64,000 nt of DNA from DATLLN01 sp963720885 (GCA_963720885.1 CAVRGW010000005.1:1116001-1180000); one strand, 5' to 3'. Numbered from the stretch's first letter, positions 44,377 to 53,612 are shown. A program made the numbers and translations. The notes: generated by a model not told the origin, from the letters alone.

Positions 44377-44897
44377 GCCCGTTGCACCAGCCGCCGGTGG
44401 ATGGTCGCGATGGAGACGATCAGCGGGAGCTCGACAACGACCAGACCGAGCAGCACGCCCGCGGTCACCGGCGCCAGCAGGTCGCGGGCGGCGATCTCGG
44501 ACGGCCCCAGCAGCGCCACCGCGGCCACGACCAGGACGACGGCGTTGCGGGTCAGCGTGAGCCGCCTCGCCACGGCCGGCTCGGGCACGAAGCTCATCGT
44601 CCAGCAGCCGCACTCGGCCAACCCCGGCGCCGCCGCGATCCGCAGCGTGAATGCGCCGACGACCAGCAGCGCGAGCGCCGGGCCGATCCAGGTGCCAGCC
44701 ATGACCAGGCCGGCGGTCAGCAGCTCGAGGCCGGCAACCACCCACAGCGCCGGGCCGGCGGCGCCGGCGATGGCCTTCGGCGCCAACCCGCGGTAGGCGC
44801 GGGCGAACTCGGTGCGATGTCCGAGCTTCCAGCCAGCGGATAAGACCAGGACGGTCGCCAACACGACTCGACAGGTCCATGCAATTCCGAGCGCCAC
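44373..44897 (-). CDS. MauE-family membrane protein
   Basis: 174 residues, four helices. Family features: LVLSAGWKLGHRTEF near the start, and LAECGCWTM with a Cys pair in the third segment. MauE is thought to pass electrons to MauD. First gene of the operon MauE-MauD-Cys-rich-membrane protein. Confidence 0.82.
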   Translation of the reverse strand: MALGIAWTCRVVLATVLVLSAGWKLGHRTEFARAYRGLAPKAIAGAAGPALWVVAGLELLTAGLVMAGTWIGPALALLVVGAFTLRIAAAPGLAECGCWTMSFVPEPAVARRLTLTRNAVVLVVAAVALLGPSEIAARDLLAPVTAGVLLGLVVVELPLIVSIATIHRRLVQRA

Positions 44898-44959
44898 CGG
44901 GAGACCCCCATCTCCGCAGGGTTCTAGTCGCTGCTGACTGTCTCAATTCGGACTAGCCG

Positions 44960-45322
44960 ATGTCAAGAGCGTTCGATCACGAACCGCGCGCGCCACCGGT
45001 ATCAGCGTCTGATAGCGTCGGCGCCCCTGTGGACGATCCGCACGTCCCCGCCACCGCAGGTCCCCGCCTCGATCCGTATGGATGGGTCACAGCCATGCTG
45101 ATCATCTGCTGGCTTGCCGCCGTCGTGTGCGTGTTTGGCGGCCTCTACGTCGCGTCGGAGCCGCACCACTCAGCCACCTGGGCCGCCGCCGGCATCCTGG
45201 CCGCGCTCGCGTTCATGGTCGGCGCAGGGCTGCTCTCATTGCTGCGCGACATCGCCGAGGCGGTCGGCGCCGCGGACACCCGGCCGGCACTTCGCAGCCC
45301 GTTCGACCCACCGCCGCCGTGA
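44960..45322 (+). CDS. two-span membrane protein, 120 aa
   Basis: Hydrophilic Pro-rich N-terminus, two helices (VTAMLIICWLAAVVCVFGG; WAAAGILAALAFMVGAGLL) and an amphipathic end. No family recognised. Its TGA is directly followed by the 60-bp palindrome. Confidence 0.6.
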   Translation: MSRAFDHEPRAPPVSASDSVGAPVDDPHVPATAGPRLDPYGWVTAMLIICWLAAVVCVFGGLYVASEPHHSATWAAAGILAALAFMVGAGLLSLLRDIAEAVGAADTRPALRSPFDPPPP

Positions 45323-45382
45323 GTGTGCCAGGGGGTCAGGATCCTTGGCACATGTGCCAAGGATCCTGACCCCCTGGCACAC
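45323..45382. repeat. perfect 60-bp palindrome
   Basis: Two 30-base arms, GTGTGCCAGGGGGTCAGGAT... and its exact reverse complement, meet at ACATGT (45350-45355) with no loop. It begins right after the stop of the preceding gene. The cores TGCCAGG and GGGGTCAG are shared with the palindromes at 6996-7174 and 51109. It can act as a two-way terminator. Confidence 0.9.
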
Positions 45383-45521
45383 CTAGTAGTAGTGGCTGTC
45401 CGTCCTTTCGTGTCATGCAGCCGTGGCGTCGGCCACGGCTGGCTGTGTGATGCCGCACCGCAGCGCCAGCATCGCGACGGCCGGCCGGCGCGGGCCGGCG
45501 AGCACGAACGCCGGGCCCGCG

Positions 45522-46452
45522 TCAGGCGGGGCCCAGGCAGCGCAGGATCTCGAGGTCGCCGCTGATCTGCACGTCGGTCACCGCCGCCGGCACCGCCAGC
45601 GTGTCACCGGCCCGCGCCGGCCGGCCGTCGATCTCGCCCTCGCCCGCCGGTCACGATCCAGATCGCGAACCGGCCCGCAGGCGACGGGTCGGCGTCCGCC
45701 CAGAAGAACTCGCGCGCCTCGTCAGGCAACGCGGTGACCGGCTCATGCGCGCGCAGGTCGAACGCGCCCAGGGCGACGTCCCAGCCCATGCCCAGGTGGG
45801 TGTCGTCCGGGTCGATCGGGTAGCCGCGCCACTCGCCAACGATCGAGAAGTCGGTCGGCTCCTGCAGCTCGGCGATCAACACGCCGGCGCCGATCGAGTG
45901 GGGAATCCCCGCGGGCACGTAGATCACGTCGCCGGCCCGCACCGGCACCTGGTGCAGCGACCCGAGCAGGGCGTCGACGTCCTGGGACTCGATCCACCCC
46001 CGATAGGTGGCCGCGTCGACCGGCTCACGCAGCCCGATCCACACGTCGGCGTGCTCCTCGCGGGTCGCCAGCACGATCCACGCCTCGGTCTTGCCGAACG
46101 GCGACCCCAGGTGCTCCGCCGCGAACGCGCGGCTGGGATGAGCGTGCACCGGTAGCCGCTGGGCGGCGTCGAGCAGCTTGACCAGCACACCCGTCGTGCC
46201 GGCTGCGGCGGCCGGGCCCAGCCAGCGCTCCGGGTCGGCGGCGATCGCGTCCCGCAGCAGCCCGCCGTCGGCGAGCCGCGAGAGCCCGGCCTCGGGCTCG
46301 TCCCTGCCCGGGTTGTTCGCGGCGGTCACCGATCCGACCCAATCCTCGGGATGATCGGTGTCGCGCTCCGGCTCGCCGCGCAGCCGGTCGATCAGCAATC
46401 CGCCCTGGTAGAAGCGGTAGACGCGGGTCGGGGACAGCCGTTCCGGGCGCAC
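45522..46452 (-). CDS. manA: mannose-6-phosphate isomerase class I, one frameshift
   Basis: Interconverts fructose-6-P and mannose-6-P. Zinc-site segments PVHAHPSR (HxH), GKTEAWIVL (Glu) and VPAGIPHSIGAGVLIAELQ (His) are present. Near 45645 one extra base shifts the frame; read through, the C-terminus GEGEIDGRPARAGDTL and PAAVTDVQISGDLEILRCL follows to TGA at 45522. Repaired length 309 aa, normal for the short class. It would supply mannose donors to cell-envelope glycans. Confidence 0.85.
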
Positions 46453-46469
46453 GTCGCTAGCCTATCGGC

Positions 46470-47330
46470 ATGCACGACGGCCTCGCCTGGCTCGCCGCGT
46501 CGCCGGAGGGCGCCGAGTGGCTGGAGCGGCTTCCCGGCATGCTGAGCGATTGCGGCGACCGCTGGTCGCTCGACCTGGGCGAGCCTTACGCCGAGGCGTT
46601 CGAGTCGCTGGCCGTGCCCGGCGAGCGAGCGGACGGCTCGCACGTCGTGCTCAAGCTGGCGTTTCGCGGTCGCGAGAACGAGCACGAGGCCGCCGCGCTC
46701 GCGCACTGGTCGGGGGACGGCGCAGTTGCCTTGCTCGACTACGACCCCGACTGCAACGCGCTGCTGCTCGAGCAGGCCGAGCCGGGGACGCCGCTGGCGT
46801 CGGAGCCGCCGGAGGCCGCGCTCGAGGTCTACGCCGACCTGCTTCCGCGCCTGTGGCAGCCGGCCGGGGCGCCCTTTCGGACACTCGCAGATGAGGCCGC
46901 ATGGTGGGCGGGTGACATCGAGCGCGACTGGGAGAGCGCCGGGCGGCCGATCGACCGCGAGCTGCTCGACGTGGCGCTGGAGGCGCTGCACGAGCTCCCC
47001 GGCACGCAGGGCGAGCTGGTGCTCGTCCACCAGGATCTCCACGCGGGCAACGTGCTCCGCGCCCGGCGTCAGCCGTGGCTGGCGATCGACCCGAAGCCGC
47101 TCCTGGCCGAGCGCGAGTTCTCGCTGGCGCCCATCGTGCGCGGCACGGAGCTCGGCCACAGCCGCGAGGCGGTGTTGAGGCGGCTCGACCGGCTGTGCGA
47201 CGCGCTCGGCCTCGACCGCGATCGGGCGCGGCGGTGGACGATCGCCCAGACGCTGGCGTGGGCGATCACGGACTCCGGCACGATCGAGGAGCACGTCGAG
47301 GCGAGCAGATGGCTCGCCGAGGATACCTAG
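46470..47330 (+). CDS. APH-type kinase (streptomycin-6/hydroxyurea phosphotransferase-like)
   Basis: 286 residues with kinase-like fold: HVVLKLAF (Lys), VLVHQDLHAGNVL (catalytic Asp and Asn) and AIDPKPLLAEREF, the signature of the APH_6_hur family. Some members modify streptomycin; most chromosomal ones have unknown metabolites as substrates. Its stop overlaps that of the convergent gene within CTAG. Confidence 0.85.
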   Translation: MHDGLAWLAASPEGAEWLERLPGMLSDCGDRWSLDLGEPYAEAFESLAVPGERADGSHVVLKLAFRGRENEHEAAALAHWSGDGAVALLDYDPDCNALLLEQAEPGTPLASEPPEAALEVYADLLPRLWQPAGAPFRTLADEAAWWAGDIERDWESAGRPIDRELLDVALEALHELPGTQGELVLVHQDLHAGNVLRARRQPWLAIDPKPLLAEREFSLAPIVRGTELGHSREAVLRRLDRLCDALGLDRDRARRWTIAQTLAWAITDSGTIEEHVEASRWLAEDT

Positions 47331-47542
47331 CGCCCGGCGGCGGTCTGGCGGTCGGCGAGCTCGGTCAGCCAGACGGCGAAGCTGACGGCCACCGCGGCGA
47401 CGGCAGCCGGCACGAGCCACAGCGAAACGGTGGCGGCGGCGACTCCGGCTGCGATCGTCAAGGACCACATGAGCGCCGAGATGACAAGCGCAGTTCGCAG
47501 GCCGCGGTGGAGCCGGGCCCTGTCGGCTGAGGTGTAGGGCAT
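47327..47542 (-). CDS. two-span membrane protein, 71 aa
   Basis: ATG at 47542 with AGGA nearby. RTALVISALMWSLTIAAGVAAA and VPAAVAAVAVSFAVWL form two helices. Unknown function. A longer reading upstream is not supported. Confidence 0.6.
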   Translation of the reverse strand: MPYTSADRARLHRGLRTALVISALMWSLTIAAGVAAATVSLWLVPAAVAAVAVSFAVWLTELADRQTAAGR

Positions 47543-47753
47543 CGTCGTCCTGCCGCCGGAGGGGAGTCGGCGCCTGTGGCGCCTAGGTCGGCGGTCGCGG
47601 AGGACTATCGCCGAAGGAGGTTTGGAGAACATTGCGGGAGCCATCGCAGTTCCCCGCAAGCTTCCTACACGGGCCGGACGGAAGGCGTTGACCGGGCGGC
47701 GGTCGTCTGGTCTACTGGGTGCGATGCGGGGTGGGAGGCGTTCAGGGCTGGCG

Positions 47754-49364
47754 ATGGAGTGCAAGGCCGAGTCGGTCGCACGCCACGTTGCCATCCGTGA
47801 GGACGCCGGGCCGTCGGGCGGTTACACCCGGCGGGGCGTGCTCCAGGCGGGCGCCGTGCTCAGCGGGGCTGCGCTGCTCGCGGCGGGCGGCCTGGGCACC
47901 ACCCGCGCACGGGCGGCGGCCGGCAGCGCCTCGCCCGACGCGTCGGTGGCGATCGTCGGCGCCGGCCTGGCGGGGATCGCCGCCGCCTATCAGCTGCACC
48001 GCGTCGGCATCCGCTCGCAGGTCTTCGAGGCGCGCGGGCGCATCGGCGGCCGCTGCTGGACGGCACGGGGCTTCGCCGACGGGCAGGTCGCCGAGCACGG
48101 CGGCGAGTTCATCGACTCCCGGCATGTGCACATCCGCCAGCTCGTGCGGCAGCTGGGCCTCGAGCTCGACGACCTGTGGTCGGCGCGCTACGGCTCGTTC
48201 TACCCGTTGTGGGCGGACGGTGGCCGCGTGCGGCACCGCGACCTGAAAGCCGCGATGGACATCGTCAGCGACGCCGCTGCGGCCGAGGCGAAGCGGCTCG
48301 GTGTGCTGAGGGCGAACGGCTCGGTGACCACGGCGCCGCTCTCGTACGGAACCGCCAGCCCGGCCGCCGTGCAACTCGACCAGCTGACGATGGCCGAGTG
48401 GCTGGAGGCGCACGTTCCCGGCATTCTCGGCACCGCGGTCGGCAAGATCATCGACGAGCTGATGGGCAGCTGGTACGGCGCCAACCTCGACCGCCTGTCG
48501 GCGATCAACTGGATCGACTTCTTCGTCATCCCCTATCCGGGCGGCGACGAACGTTGGCACGTCCATGGAGGCAACGACCTGGTGACGACGCGCGCCGCCG
48601 CGACGCTGCCCGCCGGCTCGATCCACCGCGAGACGGTGCTGCGGGCGATCCGCCGCCGCGACGGCCGCTACGAGCTGACCTTCGACGGGCACCGCTCGGT
48701 GGTCGCCGACTTCGTGATCCTGAGCCTGCCGTTCACCACGCTGCGTGACGTGGACTACGCCGGCGCCGGGTTCTCGGCGCACAAGCGGGCGGCCATCGAG
48801 CAGCTGGCGATGGGCGACGACTCGAAGGTGCTGATCCAGTACGACCGGCGGCCGTGGCGGATGAGCGACTGGAGCGCGTCGCTGGAGTCGGTCGACCCGG
48901 ACTTCGACACCTGGGAGAGCTCCGCGGCGCAGCCCGGCACGTCCGGGCTGATCACGGCCTACGGCGGCGGCCGCACGGCCCGCGCGTGGAGTGCGCCCGA
49001 TCCGCACGGCCCGGCGCCGGCGGCGCTCCGCGATCAGGTGCTGCACCGCATCGACCAGGCCGTGCCGGGCACCCGCAAGCACTTCAACGGCCACGCGTGG
49101 GCCGACCTGTGGCCGCACGATCAGTGGACGAAGGGCTCGTATGCGGCGTTCGGCCGGGCGCAGTACACGCGGTTCTGGGAGGGCACCGGCCGGGCCGAGG
49201 GCAACGTCCACTTCGCCGGCGAGGCGACGTCGACGTACAGCCAGGGATTCCTCAACGGCGGCGTCGAGAGCGGCGACCGCGCGGCGATCGAGATCATGCG
49301 CAAGCTGCGGGTGCGCGCGCCCTCATCGCTCGCGAACCTGCCCTACTCCAAGCAGCGAGGGTAA
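47754..49364 (+). CDS. Tat-exported flavin amine oxidase
   Basis: 536 residues. Twin-Arg signal YTRRGVLQAGAVLSGAALLA, FAD site VAIVGAGLAGIAAAYQL, then EARGRIGGRCWT and GGEFIDSRHVHIRQL, and at the C-terminus VHFAGEATSTYSQGFLNGGV, all as in monoamine/polyamine oxidases. Oxidises amines outside the cytoplasm. ATG at 47754 chosen; ATG 47724 is an alternative. It may relate to the polyamine-type uptake operon at 18-22 kb, though it is distant. Confidence 0.9.
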   Translation: MECKAESVARHVAIREDAGPSGGYTRRGVLQAGAVLSGAALLAAGGLGTTRARAAAGSASPDASVAIVGAGLAGIAAAYQLHRVGIRSQVFEARGRIGGRCWTARGFADGQVAEHGGEFIDSRHVHIRQLVRQLGLELDDLWSARYGSFYPLWADGGRVRHRDLKAAMDIVSDAAAAEAKRLGVLRANGSVTTAPLSYGTASPAAVQLDQLTMAEWLEAHVPGILGTAVGKIIDELMGSWYGANLDRLSAINWIDFFVIPYPGGDERWHVHGGNDLVTTRAAATLPAGSIHRETVLRAIRRRDGRYELTFDGHRSVVADFVILSLPFTTLRDVDYAGAGFSAHKRAAIEQLAMGDDSKVLIQYDRRPWRMSDWSASLESVDPDFDTWESSAAQPGTSGLITAYGGGRTARAWSAPDPHGPAPAALRDQVLHRIDQAVPGTRKHFNGHAWADLWPHDQWTKGSYAAFGRAQYTRFWEGTGRAEGNVHFAGEATSTYSQGFLNGGVESGDRAAIEIMRKLRVRAPSSLANLPYSKQRG

Positions 49365-49373
49365 GCCGCATCG

Positions 49374-49637
49374 TCAGTCGCGGTCGGCCTCCCCCATCAC
49401 CGCGAGGCCGATCAGCCCGGCCACGACGCCGGCCACGATCAGGCCGGAGGACTTGACGATCGCGCCGTAGTCCAGACAGGCGATCGAGACGAGCAGTGCC
49501 GTGGCGACGATCCACAGGGGATCGACCGAGACGCCGGGCCGCCCTCGCCGGGGCGCGGGGCGTGGCACCGCCACGAACCTGCCACGCGCATCGCGTGGTA
49601 GTGACTGCCGGGCCGACTCGCTGTGTCGTAGTGCCAT
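49374..49637 (-). CDS. two-span membrane protein, 87 aa
   Basis: AAAGGAG lies 6 nt before ATG at 49637. A basic N-terminus (RDARGRFVAVPRPAPRRGR) precedes two helices (LWIVATALLVSIACLDYGA; LIVAGVVAGLIGLAVMG). Unknown function. Confidence 0.65.
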   Translation of the reverse strand: MALRHSESARQSLPRDARGRFVAVPRPAPRRGRPGVSVDPLWIVATALLVSIACLDYGAIVKSSGLIVAGVVAGLIGLAVMGEADRD

Positions 49638-49729
49638 ACGGGACTCCTTTCGTTTTACCGAAACGGAGCCCCAACGGGCGTGATCTTGCCATCGCCAGGA
49701 GAACTTGTCAACCGGCTGAACCGGAGAAT

Positions 49730-50212
49730 TTACAGGGCCTTTTCCAGTTCGAGCTCATCGCGGATCTCGATGCCGTAGCAGCCGGTCATCGAGATCGACG
49801 GCTTGAGGGCGCGCGACACCTCGATCGCCCCCACGTGCACGGCCGCGATCCGCATTCCCCGGCGCTGGTAGAAGCGCAGCGCGTCAAGGTTGTCGTTGGT
49901 GGTGATCAGCCACAGCCGCGAACAGCCGTGCGACCTCGCCGCGTCCTCGACGGCGGTGAGCAGCGCCGACCCGACGCCGGTGTGCTCGCGGAACGCGTCG
50001 ATGGTGACCAGCTCGCAGTCGGTCGCGCCCGGGTCGTAGGTCGCGACGCCGACCGGACGGTCATGCCGCAGACAGACGACCGCCGGCAGCACCGTCGGGT
50101 CGATCACGCGGCCGCGGCTGACCACGGTCGGCCCCCACGCCTCGCGCAGCACCTCCGCGAGCCATTCGCGCTCGCTGTCCTCCACGGGGCGCACCGTCAG
50201 GTCGGAGTTCAT
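49730..50212 (-). CDS. GNAT N-acetyltransferase
   Basis: 160 residues, GNAT fold. The acetyl-CoA loop is FREHTGVGSALLTAVEDAA, followed by LWLITTNDNLDALRFYQRRGM, the usual motif-B region. Substrate unknown. Confidence 0.9.
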   Translation of the reverse strand: MNSDLTVRPVEDSEREWLAEVLREAWGPTVVSRGRVIDPTVLPAVVCLRHDRPVGVATYDPGATDCELVTIDAFREHTGVGSALLTAVEDAARSHGCSRLWLITTNDNLDALRFYQRRGMRIAAVHVGAIEVSRALKPSISMTGCYGIEIRDELELEKAL

Positions 50213-50243
50213 GGCACGGATCTAACCAGGTACGCTGCCCGGC

Positions 50244-51113
50244 ATGCGGGTGCTGGAGCCGGCGAGCGGCGTGCTCGCGTTCTACGACGGCCGTGTCGAC
50301 GGCGCTCGGCTCCACTCCGCCGGGTCCAACTGGCTCGACGGCGGCGGCTTCACGCTGGGCATCGCCAGCTTCGCCATCGTCGACGGCGATGAGGCGCTGG
50401 TCTACGACACGCATCTCACGGTCGCCCATGCGCGCAGGATCCGGGCGGAGCTCGAGGCCCGCGGAGCAACCAGACTGCGGGTGCTGCTCAGCCACTGGCA
50501 CCTCGACCACGTGGCCGGCAACGCGGCGTTCGCCGACTGCGAGATCATCGCGCACGCGTGGACGCTGGAGGAGCTCGTGTCCCGCCGCGCGAAGATCGAG
50601 GATGGCACGCTCGAGGGCCCGCCGGCGATCAACCCACTGGTGCTCCCGCAGACAACGTTCGAGGACGAGCTCGAGCTGACCGTGGGACGAACCCGACTGA
50701 CGGTGCGCCACGTGCAGATCCACAGCCGTGACGCGGCAGTCGTCCTGCTGGACGGCGGCGACCTCCTGCTGGCCGGGGACACGCTGGAGGACACGATCAC
50801 GTACGTCAGCGAGCCGCCCGAGCTCGAGCTCCACCTGGCCGAGCTGGATCGGATGCGCTCCTGGGGTGCGACGCGGTTCCTGCCGTGCCACGGCGACCCG
50901 GGCCGGATCGCGGCAGGCGGCTACGAACCCACCCTGATCGACGCCACCTCCCGCTACACCCGGCGGCTGCTCGCCGCGCGCGGCGACGCCGCGGCGGCCG
51001 AGCTCGACCTGCGCGAGTTCGTGCGGCCGGAGCTGGACGCGGGCTGGATCACCTACCTCCCCGCCTACGAGGCGGTGCACCGCGAGAACCTGGCCGCGGT
51101 CGGAGCGATGTAA
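50244..51113 (+). CDS. MBL-fold metallo-hydrolase
   Basis: 289 residues. The zinc-site motif is LLSHWHLDHVAGN; further ligands at VQIHSRDAAV, LAGDTLEDT (Asp) and FLPCHGDP (His). It could be a glyoxalase-II-like or other hydrolase. The TAA stop sits inside the left arm of the palindrome at 51109. Confidence 0.9.
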   Translation: MRVLEPASGVLAFYDGRVDGARLHSAGSNWLDGGGFTLGIASFAIVDGDEALVYDTHLTVAHARRIRAELEARGATRLRVLLSHWHLDHVAGNAAFADCEIIAHAWTLEELVSRRAKIEDGTLEGPPAINPLVLPQTTFEDELELTVGRTRLTVRHVQIHSRDAAVVLLDGGDLLLAGDTLEDTITYVSEPPELELHLAELDRMRSWGATRFLPCHGDPGRIAAGGYEPTLIDATSRYTRRLLAARGDAAAAELDLREFVRPELDAGWITYLPAYEAVHRENLAAVGAM

Positions 51114-51139
51114 CAACGGGGTCAGACCCCGTTGTTACA
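51109..51139. repeat. palindrome carrying both convergent stop codons
   Basis: TGTAACAACGGGGTC (51109-51123), A, GACCCCGTTGTTACA (51125-51139): 15-bp perfect arms around one base. The TAA of the hydrolase (51111) and the TAA of the acyl-CoA synthetase (51137 on minus) are mirror images in the arms. Works as a two-way terminator; the GGGGTCAGACCCC core matches the family at 6996. Confidence 0.85.
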
Positions 51140-53021
51140 CGCGCGGCCGCCCGAGCAGCGCCTGGAAGTCGTCGAGCACGGCCGGGTCCTCGATGGTGGC
51201 GGGCATCTTCCACTCCTCGCCGTCGGCGATCTTGCGGATGGTGCCGCGCAGCACCTTGCCCGACCGGGTCTTGGGCAGCGCACGCACCACGCGCGCCTGC
51301 TTGAACGAGGCGACGGGCCCGATCCGGTCGCGGACGGCGGCCACCAGTTCGCCGGCGATCTCGTCCTCGTCGCGGTCGACGCCCGCCTTGAGCACGACGA
51401 ACCCGATCGGCACCTGGCCCTTGAGGCTGTCCGCCACGCCGACCACCGCGCACTCCGCCACGTCCGGATGCTCGGCCAGCACCTCCTCCATCGCGCCGGT
51501 CGACAGCCGGTGCCCGGCGGTGTTGATCACGTCGTCGATCCGGCTCATCACGAACAGGTAGCCGTCCTCGTCGAGGTAGCCGGCGTCGCCCGTCAGGTAG
51601 TGACCCGGATGCTGGGACAGGTACGCCTCGATCCAGCGCTCGTCGCTGCCCCACAGAGTCGGCGTACACCCAGGAGGCAACGGCAGCCGGACGCAGATCG
51701 CGCCGATCTCCCCCGGCCCCGCGTCCTCCCCGGTCTCGTCGAGCACGCACACGTCGTAGCCCGGCACCGCCCGGGTCGGTGAACCCGCCTTCACGGGCAA
51801 CGGCTCGATGCCCATGCAGTTGGCGGCGATCGCCCAGCCGGTCTCGGTCTGCCACCAGTGGTCGATCACCGGCGTGCCCAGCACCCGCTCGGCCCAGTGC
51901 AGCGTGTCCGGGTCGCACCGCTCACCGGCCAGGAACAGCGTGCGCAGCGCCGACAGGTCGTGGCCGGCGGCGAGCTCTGCGCGCGGGTCGACCCGCTTGA
52001 TCGCCCGGATCGCCGTGGGCGCGGTGAACAGCGCGCGCACCCCGTGCTCGGCGCAGACCCGCCAGAAGGCGCCGGCATCCGGCGTGCCGACCGGCTTGCC
52101 CTCGTACAGCACCGACGTACAGCCGTGCAGCAGCGGCGCGTAGACGATGTAGGAGTGGCCGACCACCCAGCCGATGTCCGACGCCGCCCAGTAGACCTCG
52201 CCGGGCCGCACGTCGTACACCGCGTCCATCGTCCAGGCCAGGGCGACGGCGTGGCCGCCGTTGTCGCGCACGATGCCCTTCGGCATCCCCGTCGTGCCGG
52301 ATGTGTAGAGGATGTACAGCGGATCGGTCGCGTCGACCGTCACGCAGGGCGCCGGCTCCGCGCCGGCCATCGCATCGTCCCACGAGACATCGCGACCGGA
52401 AACGAGCTCGGCCTCGAGCTGCGGGCGCTGGAGCACGATGCACCGCTCCGGCGGGTGATCCGCCAGCTCCAGCGCCCGGTCGAGCAGCGGCTTGTACTCG
52501 ACCATGCGGCCGGGCTCGATACCGCACGACGCCGAGACGACCAGCTTCGGCCGGCAGTCGTCGATGCGGGCGGCCAGCTCGGCCGCCGCGAAGCCGCCGA
52601 ACACCACGGAGTGCACGGCGCCCAGCCGAGCGCAGGCGAGCATGGTGACGATCGCCTCCGGCACCATCGGCATGTAGATGATCACCCGGTCACCGCGACC
52701 GACCCCCTCGGCCGCCAGCGCGCCGGCGGCCCGCGCGGTCAGCTCCTGCAGCTCCCGGTAGGTGATGCTGCGCACCGTCCCCGTCACCGGGCTGTCGTAG
52801 ATCAGCGCCGGCTGGTCACCACGGCCGTCGCGGACGTGCCGGTCGACGGCGTTGAAGCACGTGTTCATCCGCCCGCCGGTGAACCAGCGGTGGAGCGGCG
52901 CCCGGCTCGAGTCGAGCACCGCGTCGGGCTCTCGCTCCCACTCGATGCGACCGGCCAGCTCGCGCCAGAACGCCTCGGGATCGCGCCTCCAGCGGTCGTA
53001 CGTCTCCTGGTACGCGCCCAT
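51135..53021 (-). CDS. short-chain acyl-CoA synthetase (propionyl/acetyl-CoA type)
   Basis: 628 residues, ANL superfamily. YILYTSGTTGMPKGIVRDNGG is the ATP loop; WAASDIGWVVGHSYIVYAPL is characteristic of PrpE/AcsA; YLTGDAGYLDEDGYL and the C-terminal PKTRSGK (acetylatable Lys) are intact. ATG at 53021 lies 7 nt after a TAGATT -10, so leaderless. It activates acetate, propionate or similar. Confidence 0.92.
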   Translation of the reverse strand: MGAYQETYDRWRRDPEAFWRELAGRIEWEREPDAVLDSSRAPLHRWFTGGRMNTCFNAVDRHVRDGRGDQPALIYDSPVTGTVRSITYRELQELTARAAGALAAEGVGRGDRVIIYMPMVPEAIVTMLACARLGAVHSVVFGGFAAAELAARIDDCRPKLVVSASCGIEPGRMVEYKPLLDRALELADHPPERCIVLQRPQLEAELVSGRDVSWDDAMAGAEPAPCVTVDATDPLYILYTSGTTGMPKGIVRDNGGHAVALAWTMDAVYDVRPGEVYWAASDIGWVVGHSYIVYAPLLHGCTSVLYEGKPVGTPDAGAFWRVCAEHGVRALFTAPTAIRAIKRVDPRAELAAGHDLSALRTLFLAGERCDPDTLHWAERVLGTPVIDHWWQTETGWAIAANCMGIEPLPVKAGSPTRAVPGYDVCVLDETGEDAGPGEIGAICVRLPLPPGCTPTLWGSDERWIEAYLSQHPGHYLTGDAGYLDEDGYLFVMSRIDDVINTAGHRLSTGAMEEVLAEHPDVAECAVVGVADSLKGQVPIGFVVLKAGVDRDEDEIAGELVAAVRDRIGPVASFKQARVVRALPKTRSGKVLRGTIRKIADGEEWKMPATIEDPAVLDDFQALLGRPRV

Positions 53022-53028
53022 CCCCGCG

Positions 53029-53047
53029 AATCTACACCCCCTACAAT
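53029..53047. promoter_or_regulatory. divergent -10 boxes
   Basis: TAGATT on the minus strand (53034-53029) ends 7 nt before the acyl-CoA synthetase start. TACAAT on the plus strand (53042-53047) serves the isochorismatase-like gene 34 nt downstream. Confidence 0.5.
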
Positions 53048-53081
53048 GACCTGGCCAGCAACCGCAGCGAAGGCGTGCACC

Positions 53082-53612
53082 ATGCAGGTCGATCCCCGCA
53101 CCACCGCCGTCGTCCTGGTCGAGTACCAGAACGACTTCACGACCGAGGGCGGCACGCTCCACGGCGCCGTCGAGGGCGTGATGAAGCAGAACGACATGCT
53201 GGAGAACTCGCAGCGCGTCGTCGAGTCGGCCCGCCGCGCCGGCGCGACCATCCTCCACGCGCCGATCACCTTCGCGCCGGGCTACGGCGAGCTGGGCCAC
53301 CCCGACAAGGTGTACGGCATCCTCAAAGGCGTGATCGACTCGAACTCGTTCGTCAAGGGCACCTGAGGCACCGAGATCTGCGACCAGATGGCGCCCCAGG
53401 AGGGCGACATCATCGTCGAGGGCAAGCGCGGCCTGGACACCTTCGCGACCACCAACATCGACTTCATCCTGCGCAGCCGTGGGATCGAGACGGTCGCGCT
53501 GGGCGGGTTCCTGACCAACTGCTGCGTCGATTCGACGATGCGCACGGCGTACGAGAAGGGCTACGACGTGATCACGACGAGTGCCCAATATCCGGCCGCA
53601 GTCGCAGCTTAG
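53082..53612 (+). pseudogene. isochorismatase-family hydrolase, nonsense-mutated and 3'-truncated
   Basis: TAVVLVEYQNDFTTEGGTLH, then PITFAPGYGELGHPDKVYG, then KGT-TGA-GTEICDQ: the family has Trp (GTWG) where TGA stands at 53364. Reading on gives IIVEGKRGLDTFATTNIDF and LGGFLTNCCVDSTMRTAYEKGYDV with the catalytic Cys. Just after DVITT (about 53577) similarity stops and the frame ends at 53612, where a serine-recombinase tail on the other strand begins. The last ~40 residues are missing, so the gene is dead. Confidence 0.75.
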
